DNA of 17,823 nucleotides. Origin: Legionellaceae bacterium UBA6148 (GTDB taxonomy: Bacteria; Pseudomonadota; Gammaproteobacteria; Legionellales; Legionellaceae). This document shows, in pieces, positions 7,189 to 14,422 of the stretch; position 1 is the stretch's first letter, and each line of letters opens with the position of its first letter. Position numbers and translations under genes: made by a program. The notes under the pieces were generated by a model. That model had not been told where the DNA came from, ran no database searches, and saw only the letters and a program-made list of their open reading frames with translations. The stretch is from NCBI GenBank assembly GCA_002423125.1, contig DIUW01000043.1, positions 1 to 17,823 on the forward strand, written 5' to 3'.

Positions 7189-8538
7189 TCAATCCGTTCG
7201 GGCATAGATTGCGTCCTTACATTTTTTTTGTTGAAGGTTCTTCAAGTCACTGCGTAATTGCTTGCGAAATGTTGGCGAATCAACTTCTAATGCGTGCCGT
7301 AGACTTTTCTTAAAATGCGCACGAGACTGTTTAATTTCTTTATTGATTTTATCCGCCAAATGGGTCGGTCGCTTTAATGTTCCCGCGATTATTCTTGCAG
7401 CGATTTGTGCTTGGTAATCGGCAAGAGGCCAAATACTACCCTGCGGTTGGAACAATCCAATAAAGTACAAATTATCAAACGTGGCGTGCATCATTTTTCG
7501 ATAAAGAGGGATATCTGTCAGGCCCGTGAAATCAATGAGTTGTTTATCAAAAAATGGAAAACTGATTTTATAGCCCGTCGCATAAATAATAACGTCAAAG
7601 TCGTCCTGACGACCATCGACAAAATGTACGGTTCTACCCTCTAATCTCGCAATCCCTTTGCGTGGTAAGATTTTACCGTGTCGCATAAAATAAAGCAGTT
7701 CTGAATTGACTGTGGGGTGGATTTGCAATGGTTTGCAATTCGGTTTATCGAGTTTGTATTTATCATAACGGCCTTGGATAATTCGAATGACGAAGGCTGC
7801 CAAAAGTTGCTTGGTCCAGAATGGCATCCAACGGATCATTGCAAATGCCTCATCCGTTGGCTTTCCGAAAATAAATTTAGGAAAAATATGCTGCCCACGT
7901 CGCATGCTGACGCATGTTTTGGGAGAGATTCGCGCAATTTCTACGGCGATGTCACAGGCAGAATTGCCTCCGCCAACGACAAGGACTTTTTTATCCTTAA
8001 AGGGAGCTGCATTTTTATATTGATGAGAATGTATGATTTCGCCGCTAAACTCTCCAGGATATTCAGGCGACGTCGGATCCCAGTGATGTCCATTCGCAAT
8101 GAGGAGGTAGTCAAATATTGCCTCGTGGTCTCCATGATCATTTTGATAAATCACGTGCCACTGCTTTGTTTCTGTTTGAGTGACTTTCTTGACGCTGGTA
8201 TTGAATTGAATGAATGCATTGACGCCAAAATGTGTGGCGTATTCATTAAAATAACGTAACACTTGAGTATGAGAAGGATAGTCGGGGTAACCCGATGGCA
8301 TGCGAAAATCTTCAAACTCTGAAAGGTGTTCGGAACTGATCAGATGTGTCGTTTCATAGATGCTCGAGTGCCCCTCTTTTTCATTGTAAATCCAGTTCCC
8401 GCCTAATTGGTCATTTTTTTCAAATACAACAAAATTGGTTAGTCCTTGTTGCAGTAAATTTTTGGCCGCAGTGATACCACACGGCCCTGCGCCAATAATG
8501 CAGATTCTTGGGGAGATATTAGTGGGTTTTCTCGTCAT
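7189..8538 (-). CDS. flavin-containing monooxygenase (FMO-type, FAD/NADPH)
   Basis: The 449-residue protein is a class B flavoprotein monooxygenase. The FAD-binding motif IIGAGPCG is at residues 14-21, with FEKNDQLGGNWIY following. The FMO identifying motif F-x-G-x3-H-x3-Y is exact (FSGEIIHSHQY, 164-174). The NADPH-binding motif VVGGGNSACD is at about 187-196, and YATGYK marks the C-terminal part of the fold. Members oxygenate soft nucleophilic N or S atoms; Baeyer-Villiger enzymes carry a longer motif and are less likely. The substrate is unknown. Its ATG lies inside the end of the lipoprotein-hydrolase gene (20-base overlap), so translation is coupled. No signal peptide or membrane segment is seen. 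Confidence 0.9.
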   Translation of the reverse strand: MTRKPTNISPRICIIGAGPCGITAAKNLLQQGLTNFVVFEKNDQLGGNWIYNEKEGHSSIYETTHLISSEHLSEFEDFRMPSGYPDYPSHTQVLRYFNEYATHFGVNAFIQFNTSVKKVTQTETKQWHVIYQNDHGDHEAIFDYLLIANGHHWDPTSPEYPGEFSGEIIHSHQYKNAAPFKDKKVLVVGGGNSACDIAVEIARISPKTCVSMRRGQHIFPKFIFGKPTDEAFAMIRWMPFWTKQLLAAFVIRIIQGRYDKYKLDKPNCKPLQIHPTVNSELLYFMRHGKILPRKGIARLEGRTVHFVDGRQDDFDVIIYATGYKISFPFFDKQLIDFTGLTDIPLYRKMMHATFDNLYFIGLFQPQGSIWPLADYQAQIAARIIAGTLKRPTHLADKINKEIKQSRAHFKKSLRHALEVDSPTFRKQLRSDLKNLQQKKCKDAIYARTD

Positions 8539-9184
8539 AGTTTATTGCCGTCTTTATGTGATTAATCATTAATGTTTGAGTGTATGGATGCTTTTCGATA
8601 TTAAAGTGATTGACGGAACAATTCGGAATTGTCGCCGTGTTTATATTTTCAACTTTAGTTCGTGTCGGATCCATTGCAACGACTTCTAGTCCTTTGAATA
8701 TCGGTACATAGGATGGTTTGTATATGTTGAGGACATGTTTTACGTTAGGTGGAATTTTTCGTGGCGAAGTTGCATCAACGATGATGAGAAGCGCCACAGG
8801 AATATGTGCTTTATTAAGAGTCGTTGCAACTTTTATCTGGTCGTTCGCTCCTAATGAGTGTCCTGCTAATACAATAGGACCCGGTAATGTTTTTGTACCG
8901 TAATTTTTGATAATGTAAGCACTGAGGTCTGTTTGTTTATACCAGATGGTACTTTCTGCATGAATGTTATAGTCTTTTTCAAGCCTGTTTTGTAATCGAT
9001 TCATTCCTTTACTAAAGATGCCTCCAAGACCTCCCCGCATGACAAAAACTTGGGCTTTATTTTTGAAAACATGCTGTTGAGTCTTTGACAGGCTTTTTGT
9101 GGTTGCTAAATCAACGCACCCTGTTAGATACATGTTTGTTGAAAGTATCGATAGTAATAAAATGGATTGATATGATTTTTTCAT
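8519..9184 (-). CDS. lipoprotein with alpha/beta-hydrolase (thioesterase-like) fold
   Basis: The 221-residue protein has a lipoprotein signal peptide ending in YLTGC (Cys23, Val at +2), which predicts an outer-membrane or periplasm-facing lipoprotein. After a strand and turn (AQVFVMRGGLGGIFSKGM), the nucleophile elbow is LAGHSLGAN (Ser110). IIVDATSP supplies a likely Asp (Asp137) and SVNHFNIEKH the His (His193), so a complete triad appears present. The fold matches small hydrolases annotated as thioesterase-domain or DUF-type alpha/beta hydrolases; no substrate can be assigned. AAGGAA lies about 10 bases before the ATG. It is 23 bases downstream of the prolyl-iminopeptidase homologue and overlaps the monooxygenase by 20 bases, so the three are probably one transcript. 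Confidence 0.82.
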   Translation of the reverse strand: MKKSYQSILLLSILSTNMYLTGCVDLATTKSLSKTQQHVFKNKAQVFVMRGGLGGIFSKGMNRLQNRLEKDYNIHAESTIWYKQTDLSAYIIKNYGTKTLPGPIVLAGHSLGANDQIKVATTLNKAHIPVALLIIVDATSPRKIPPNVKHVLNIYKPSYVPIFKGLEVVAMDPTRTKVENINTATIPNCSVNHFNIEKHPYTQTLMINHIKTAINYDEKTH

Positions 9185-9207
9185 ATTGTTTTATTCCTTT
9201 TTAAGAT

Positions 9208-10167
9208 TTAGCTCGCGTCCAAATTGTGTTTCAATAGTTCTTTACTCGCGTCGATCAGCGCATCAACAATGCCTGGTTCGGAATCAGAGTGCCCTGCATC
9301 GCGGATGATACGAAGATCGGATGAGATTAATGCTTGGTGCAGTGTCCATGCGCCAGCTAGAGGACAAACCATGTCATAACGTCCATGAATGATAAAACAG
9401 GGAATGTGGCGAATTTTGTGGATATTCGCCATTATTTCGTTTTCTTCCATGAAATAATGATGAGTAATATAGTGTGATTCCAGTATGGCAAAAGCCAGTG
9501 CAAAATGAGGGTCAGTGAAGTGATCAATCATACTGGAGTGCACTTGTAAACTGCTACACCGTGCTTGCCATAACCCCCAGTTCTTAGCAGCTGACATGCG
9601 TGCTAGCTCGTTTTCGCCTTGCAATGTTTGTGCATAAAAACCTGGAATATCCTCTATCGCCTCAGGGGGCAGCATGTGAGTAAATTCATGCCAATAATCA
9701 GGGTAAATCAGCGATGCCCCTCGTTTGAAAAACCAATCAATGTCTTGTTGTCGCGCGAGGAATACTTGGTGCAGTAATAGCGCTTTGACATATTGTGGAT
9801 AACGTTGCGCGTACAATAGTGCAAGCGTTGAACCGAAACCTTCTCCAAATAAGACAAAGCGATCGAGTTTTAATTTCTCGCGAATAGTATTGATATCCTC
9901 AATTAAATGGGGCGTTGTGTTATGTACGGTGACGGTATGAGGTGTTGAACGTCCACAACCGCGTTGGTCGAAAATAATGATTCGGTAATGTTGTGGATCA
10001 AAAAAACGCCGGAGATGCCCATTATCACAGGCTCCAGGGCCTGAATGTAGCACAATAACGGGAACGCCATTTGGGTTGCCCGTTTCTTCAAAATAAAGGA
10101 TATGAGGTTGAGTAACCGGTAGTTCGTGACAAGCAAAAGGCTTAATGGCTGGATAGAGCGTATGCAT
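9208..10167 (-). CDS. prolyl iminopeptidase homologue lacking the catalytic serine
   Basis: The 319-residue protein aligns by motif along its whole length with proline iminopeptidases (peptidase family S33; Serratia enzyme about 317 residues). These cleave N-terminal proline from peptides. The Asp in HGRYDMVCP (Asp265) and the His in DAGHSDSEPG (His293) are present and spaced as expected. The nucleophile elbow, GGSWGS in the family, reads GEGFGS, putting Gly110 where the catalytic Ser belongs. The oxyanion loop HGGPG reads HSGPG, and the substrate-recognition Glu of the WSVWE motif is Gln201 (WGLWQ); the second recognition Glu (LESHY, Glu230) is kept. The start at 10167 is chosen because MHTLYPAIKPF is the family N-terminus; the frame runs upstream to 10254. 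No frameshift or stop is seen, so it looks like an intact pseudoenzyme or an enzyme with altered chemistry. Confidence 0.88.
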   Translation of the reverse strand: MHTLYPAIKPFACHELPVTQPHILYFEETGNPNGVPVIVLHSGPGACDNGHLRRFFDPQHYRIIIFDQRGCGRSTPHTVTVHNTTPHLIEDINTIREKLKLDRFVLFGEGFGSTLALLYAQRYPQYVKALLLHQVFLARQQDIDWFFKRGASLIYPDYWHEFTHMLPPEAIEDIPGFYAQTLQGENELARMSAAKNWGLWQARCSSLQVHSSMIDHFTDPHFALAFAILESHYITHHYFMEENEIMANIHKIRHIPCFIIHGRYDMVCPLAGAWTLHQALISSDLRIIRDAGHSDSEPGIVDALIDASKELLKHNLDAS

Positions 10168-10203
10168 GGCGTCTCGATGGATAAAGTATATTATGAAATA
10201 CTG

Positions 10204-10232
10204 ATCATATACTTTGCCTTTGAAAATGCCAA
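10204..10232 (-). promoter_or_regulatory. sigma70-type promoter for the prolyl-iminopeptidase homologue
   Basis: Minus-strand TTGGCA (10232-10227) and TATGAT (10209-10204) are 17 bases apart, each a 5/6 consensus match. The start would be near 10197, about 30 bases before the ATG at 10167. It overlaps the divergent uvrD promoter. Confidence 0.6.
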
Positions 10233-10242
10233 TGGGTATATT
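10214..10242 (+). promoter_or_regulatory. sigma70-type promoter for uvrD
   Basis: TTGCCT (10214-10219), 17 bases, then TATATT (10237-10242), 4/6 and 5/6 matches. The start would be near 10249, about 50 bases before the uvrD ATG. No LexA-type CTG-N10-CAG box is visible here, unlike the SOS-controlled E. coli uvrD. Confidence 0.5.
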
Positions 10243-10299
10243 AGCAAATCTCACCCCAATTATGAGAAGATACCGCTTTTAGAAATAATAGAGATTGTA

Positions 10300-12471
10300 A
10301 TGACAACATGGCTAGATGGTTTAAATGAGCGACAATGCCTTGCTGTTTCTGCTCCTTTGGGAAATACACTGGTGTTGGCTGGAGCGGGAAGTGGTAAAAC
10401 CCGAGTGTTGGTGAGTCGTATTGCCTGTTTAGTGAATACCTATGGACTTTCACCGCATGCGATATTGGCAGTGACCTTTACGAATAAAGCCGCTGGTGAG
10501 ATGAAAGCGCGTTTGGCCAGTTTATTGGACTCACCCATTCAGTCGTTATGGGTGGGAACGTTTCATGGATTGTGCCATCGTTTGTTACGACGTCATTTTG
10601 AAGCAGCACGTTTACCTGAGCAGTTCCATATCATGGACAGTGATGATCAATTGCGTTTGATAAAGCGTGTGATTGCAGGGTTAAATCTTGATCCTGAACA
10701 ATGGCCCGCTAAACAATCTCAAATGTATATTAATGGTCGTAAAGATGAAGGCCAACGTTCATCGCATGTTCAAGTGCTTTCATATGGTCCTGGGCGTACG
10801 CTGGTTAGTATTTATCGTGCATATGAACAAGCCTGCCAAAGTGCCGGAGTGATTGATTTCGCTGAAATTTTGTTGCGAACTCATGAATTATTACGTGATA
10901 ACGCCGAATTACTCGCTCATTATCAGCAGCGTTTTCAGGCCATTTTGGTCGATGAATTTCAAGATACCAATGCGATTCAATATGCCTGGATTCGATTATT
11001 AGCCGGTGATCACGCATCGGTAATGGCCGTGGGAGATGATGATCAATCGATTTATGGGTGGCGTGGTGCAAAAGTTGAAAACATTCAACGATTTTCAAGC
11101 GACTTTGTGAATACCTCGGTGATTCGTTTAGAGCAAAATTATCGTTCTACATCCACTATCTTAAATGCGTCGAATGCATTGATTTCACATAACCAAAAGC
11201 GCTTGGGTAAGGATTTATGGACTGAAGGTGCTGAAGGTGAAAAAATCGCTTTGTTTAATGCATTTAATGAGCTAGAAGAAGCACGCTTTGTGGCCGAGCG
11301 TATCAGTCAGGCTCTTCGTCAAGGGCGATCTCCTGATGCATTTGCAGTTTTATATCGTTCGAATGCGCAATCGCGAGTATTAGAAGAGGCGTTGCTGCGC
11401 GCCGGGATTGCTTATCGAATTCATGGTGGCGTGCGCTTTTTTGAACGCGCTGAAGTAAAAGATGCATTGGCGTACTTACGCCTTATTGCAAACACCGAGG
11501 ATGATGTTGCGTTTGAGCGAATTGTTAATTTCCCCACGCGTGGGGTTGGTGAAAAAACACTTGAGGATATTCGTGCGTTCTCTCGAAGTCAGTCCTGCTC
11601 GTTATGGAGTGCAATGCAGCAATTGATCCATATGGGGCAGTTTACCGCGCGCGCGGCGTCGTCTCTCACTCAATTTAAGACTCTTATTGAAGAATTAAAA
11701 ATGGGGACTGATGCCCTCCCTCTTGATGAGCAATTTAGCACAGTGATTCATGGTAGTGGGCTTCATGCTCACTTCTCAAGGGGAAAGCAAGATAATTCAG
11801 AATCCAAATTAGAAAACTTACAAGAATTAGTCAATGCGGCTAAAGAATTTCGCTATGAACAAGATGAGGAAGAGGGGATGCCGATTTTAGTGGCGTTCTT
11901 GTCTCATGCCTCTCTTGAAGGTGGGGAGATGCAAGCGCAAACACATGAGGCATCGGTGAATATGATGACGCTACATGCGGCTAAAGGCTTAGAGTTTCCG
12001 TATGTATTTTTGGTCGGAATGGAAGAGGGAATTTTTCCTGGAAGGCAATCAATAGAGGATGCAGAAAGGCTAGAGGAAGAGCGTAGACTTTGTTATGTTG
12101 GTATGACTCGTGCTATGGATACGCTCGTGATATCGTATGCTGAGGTGCGTCGTTTATATGGGCGAGAAGAATATCATCGACCGTCGCGATTTTTAGCTGA
12201 AATTCCTGAAGAATTTTTGGCAGAGGTTCGCGCCAAGGCACGTTTTAAAGCGCCAATGACGAGCACGTTTGCAAGTAAACAACCGGCATCGATGCCGGTT
12301 GAGAACAGCGGCTTTCGCATCGGCCAGGCAGTGAAGCATGCAAAGTTCGGTCAAGGAGTGATTTTGGCAGCTGAAGGGAATGGCGCTCATACTCGTGTTG
12401 AGGTAAAATTTGAGCGAGAGGGTGTGAAATGGTTGGTGTTAGCGTATGCAAATTTAGAACCTTCTAAATAA
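10300..12471 (+). CDS. uvrD: DNA helicase II UvrD
   Basis: This 723-residue superfamily 1A 3'-5' helicase acts in nucleotide excision repair and mismatch repair. Helicase motifs appear in order: LNERQCLAV (Q motif), LAGAGSGKTRVL (Walker A), TFTNKAAGEM, FHGLCHRLLRRH, LVDEFQDTN, GDDDQSIYGWRGA, QNYRST, TLHAAKGLEFPYVFL and LCYVGMTRA. The C-terminus (KHAKFGQGVILAAEG and VKFEREGVKWL) is the Tudor-like RNA-polymerase-binding domain of UvrD. The start at 10300 (MTTWLDGLNERQ) gives a length close to E. coli UvrD (720). The in-frame 58-residue extension up to 10126 runs over the promoter and the divergent gene and is excluded. The stop codon lies inside the left end of a palindromic repeat. Confidence 0.96.
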   Translation: MTTWLDGLNERQCLAVSAPLGNTLVLAGAGSGKTRVLVSRIACLVNTYGLSPHAILAVTFTNKAAGEMKARLASLLDSPIQSLWVGTFHGLCHRLLRRHFEAARLPEQFHIMDSDDQLRLIKRVIAGLNLDPEQWPAKQSQMYINGRKDEGQRSSHVQVLSYGPGRTLVSIYRAYEQACQSAGVIDFAEILLRTHELLRDNAELLAHYQQRFQAILVDEFQDTNAIQYAWIRLLAGDHASVMAVGDDDQSIYGWRGAKVENIQRFSSDFVNTSVIRLEQNYRSTSTILNASNALISHNQKRLGKDLWTEGAEGEKIALFNAFNELEEARFVAERISQALRQGRSPDAFAVLYRSNAQSRVLEEALLRAGIAYRIHGGVRFFERAEVKDALAYLRLIANTEDDVAFERIVNFPTRGVGEKTLEDIRAFSRSQSCSLWSAMQQLIHMGQFTARAASSLTQFKTLIEELKMGTDALPLDEQFSTVIHGSGLHAHFSRGKQDNSESKLENLQELVNAAKEFRYEQDEEEGMPILVAFLSHASLEGGEMQAQTHEASVNMMTLHAAKGLEFPYVFLVGMEEGIFPGRQSIEDAERLEEERRLCYVGMTRAMDTLVISYAEVRRLYGREEYHRPSRFLAEIPEEFLAEVRAKARFKAPMTSTFASKQPASMPVENSGFRIGQAVKHAKFGQGVILAAEGNGAHTRVEVKFEREGVKWLVLAYANLEPSK

Positions 12472-12551
12472 CGTTCTTCAATTTTCCCCTCTCCCCAGAC
12501 ATGGGGAGAAGCTGCCCTTAGGGCGGATGAGGGGATTTTGAATACGTTATT
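12467..12551. repeat. palindromic intergenic repeat (REP/MITE-like) at the 3' end of uvrD
   Basis: Ends AATAACGT (12467-12474) and ACGTTATT (12544-12551) are exact inverted repeats, followed inward by CCCC (12486-12489) and GGGG (12531-12534). Inside are two hairpins: TCTCCCC/GGGGAGA (12490-12496 with 12503-12509) and GCCC-TTA-GGGC (12514-12524). The whole could fold as a branched hairpin and may act as terminator or mRNA 3' stabiliser for uvrD. The core of CCCTCTCCCC followed by GCCC..GGGCGGATGAGGGG resembles a repeat type widespread in proteobacteria (recalled, not searched). Confidence 0.75.
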
Positions 12552-12632
12552 TGATGTTGTGGGGTACGGAGGTACCTGAAGTGCTTTGTAGGTTCAGCGG
12601 TTCATTTTAATCAAAATCTAAAGGAGAATAGT

Positions 12633-13406
12633 GTGAAGGTTGTCAATCGAGTAAGCGCCGTTGTATTAGCAATGGCAATGGTATCCCCAGCTCTTTTTGC
12701 TGAAGCGGCCCCTATGTCTGCTGATCAAAAAAAGCAAATGGAGCAAGTGATGCATGATTATTTGGTGCATAATCCAGAAGTATTAATTGAAGCCTCACAA
12801 GTGTTGCAACAAAAACAACAACAAGCGATGCAAGATCAAGCCAAAAACGCCATTAGCCAAAATGCGAATGAATTATTTATTGGTCAACTTTCAATTGCAG
12901 GAAATCCTAAAGGCAATGTGACATTGGTTGAATTTTTTGATTATCAATGCATTCATTGCAAAGAAATGAAGCCAATTATCGATGAATTAATTAAATCAGA
13001 TCCTAATTTACGAGTGGTTTATAGAGAGTTTCCGATTTTTGGTAAAACATCTGAATTAGCATCACGAGCAGCACTTGCCGCAGCGATGCAAGGGAAATAT
13101 GTTGCTATGCATCAAGCATTGATGGCCATCGACAAACATTTAGATGAAAACTTGGTTATGAGTGCCGCTAAATCTGCGGGATTAAATGTTGCGAAATTGA
13201 AAACGGATATGGCGAGTAAATCGGTGACGGATACGTTAGATGCCAATCGAAAACTTGCTGAAAAACTGCATTTAATGGGCACCCCCGCGTTTATCGTTGC
13301 GTCAACTCCTGGTGGTACCTTTAAAGCGGGAAGTACGCCTGATTTTGTTCCAGGTGCTGCGACTCAACAAGCACTTCAAGATATGATTAAAAAAGCAGCT
13401 GCATAA
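12633..13406 (+). CDS. DsbA-family thioredoxin-fold periplasmic/outer-membrane protein, Com1-like
   Basis: The 257-residue protein starts at GTG with AAGGAG (12621-12626) six bases upstream. A Sec signal peptide (residues 1 to about 23-26, ending LFAEAA) is followed by a helical N-terminal segment with MHDYLVHNPEVLIEASQVLQ and a Gln/Ala-rich coil. The thioredoxin/DsbA domain begins at GNPKGNVTLVEFFDYQC. The redox motif is CIHC (Cys106, Cys109) and the cis-Pro loop is MGTPAF. Layout and sequence closely follow Coxiella Com1 and the Legionella 27 kDa outer-membrane protein, where the motif is CGHC. A role in periplasmic disulfide formation or isomerisation is inferred from the family. A short inverted-repeat element and T tract follow the gene before glyQ. 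Confidence 0.92.
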   Translation: MKVVNRVSAVVLAMAMVSPALFAEAAPMSADQKKQMEQVMHDYLVHNPEVLIEASQVLQQKQQQAMQDQAKNAISQNANELFIGQLSIAGNPKGNVTLVEFFDYQCIHCKEMKPIIDELIKSDPNLRVVYREFPIFGKTSELASRAALAAAMQGKYVAMHQALMAIDKHLDENLVMSAAKSAGLNVAKLKTDMASKSVTDTLDANRKLAEKLHLMGTPAFIVASTPGGTFKAGSTPDFVPGAATQQALQDMIKKAAA

Positions 13407-13432
13407 ACTATGAAATAAGCATAACGTCATCT

Positions 13433-13498
13433 ATACCCATCGGAAATGAAGCGATTGGATTTGCTCCAAAGACCAGTCGCCTCACGTCCAATGGGTAT
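13433..13498. repeat. short copy of TACCCAT-ended inverted-repeat element, hairpin upstream of glyQ
   Basis: The left end ATACCCATCGGAAATGAA.. and the right end (reverse complement ATACCCATTGGACGTGAG..) pair over about 26 bases with six mismatches, leaving a loop of roughly 14 bases. The right end runs directly into TTGTTTTTTCG, so a transcript would carry a hairpin plus U tract (13433-13506), the layout of an intrinsic terminator. The glyQ ATG is 18 bases past the repeat. It shares its terminal sequence with the longer element at 17555-17718. Confidence 0.8.
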
Positions 13499-13516
13499 TG
13501 TTTTTTCGAGAATCTC

Positions 13517-14422
13517 ATGACCAAACCCAGTACTTTCCAAGATATTATTCTAACCTTGCAACACTTTTGGGCCAAACAAGGCTGCGTCATATTGCAGCCC
13601 CTTGATATGGAAGTGGGCGCAGGGACGTTTCATCCAGCAACGTTTTTAAAAGCAATTGGGCCAGAACCTTGGTCGGCGGCATACGTCCAGCCATCAAGAA
13701 GACCGACTGATGGTCGTTATGGTGACAATCCAAATCGCGTTCAGCATTATTACCAATTCCAAGTGATATTAAAGCCATCGCCTTTGGATATTCAAAATAA
13801 ATACCTTGACTCACTGCGAGCATTAGGGGTTGATCCTTTAGTTGATGATATCCGCTTTGTTGAGGACAATTGGGAGTCACCTACTCTTGGTGCATGGGGG
13901 TTGGGCTGGGAAGTGTGGCAAAATGGCATGGAAGTCTCGCAATTTACTTATTTCCAACAAATTGGCGGCTTGGTGTGTAAACCGGTGACTGGCGAATTGA
14001 CGTATGGTCTTGAGCGGCTCGCCATGTCCGTGTTGGGGGTTGATACTATTTTTGATATCCCTTGGTGTCAATCATCGACTGGTACGGTCACCTATGGTGA
14101 TGTGTTTCATCAAAATGAAGTGGAAATGTCGACTTATAATTTTGAGCACGCCGATGTTGCTATGTTGTTGAACCAGTTTGATTATTATGAAGCGCAAGCT
14201 CAATCTTTAATAGAGCTCAAGCTTCCTTTACCAGCATACGAAATGGTTATTAAAGCAACTCATGCGTTTAACTTATTGGATGCACGTCATGCGATTTCAG
14301 TAACGGAACGACAACGGTATATTTTGCGGGTCAGACAATTATCACGAGCTGTTGCGCAAGCTTATTATTTGGTGCGTGAAGCATTAGGCTTCCCAATGCA
14401 AAAGGGGTCTCATGATGCATGA
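13517..14422 (+). CDS. glyQ: glycyl-tRNA synthetase alpha subunit
   Basis: This 301-residue class II aminoacyl-tRNA synthetase subunit forms an alpha2-beta2 enzyme with GlyS and carries the catalytic core that activates glycine. Diagnostic stretches are FQDIILTLQHFWAKQGC, MEVGAGTFHPATFLKAIGP, YVQPSRRPTDGRYGDNPNR and LTYGLERLAMSVLG. The length matches E. coli GlyQ (303). The ribosome-binding site is weak (GAG about 7 bases upstream) and the region just upstream is the hairpin with T tract, so expression may depend on read-through or on a promoter I cannot see. It overlaps glyS by 11 bases. Confidence 0.97.
   Translation: MTKPSTFQDIILTLQHFWAKQGCVILQPLDMEVGAGTFHPATFLKAIGPEPWSAAYVQPSRRPTDGRYGDNPNRVQHYYQFQVILKPSPLDIQNKYLDSLRALGVDPLVDDIRFVEDNWESPTLGAWGLGWEVWQNGMEVSQFTYFQQIGGLVCKPVTGELTYGLERLAMSVLGVDTIFDIPWCQSSTGTVTYGDVFHQNEVEMSTYNFEHADVAMLLNQFDYYEAQAQSLIELKLPLPAYEMVIKATHAFNLLDARHAISVTERQRYILRVRQLSRAVAQAYYLVREALGFPMQKGSHDA

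Noticed and set aside
7717..8259. 180-codon plus-strand open frame
   Set aside because: Entirely antisense to the well-supported monooxygenase gene, with no family motifs; a long shadow frame.
10126..10299. 58-residue N-terminal extension of UvrD
   Set aside because: It runs through both divergent promoters and into the start of the neighbouring gene; the family N-terminus starts at the ATG at 10300.
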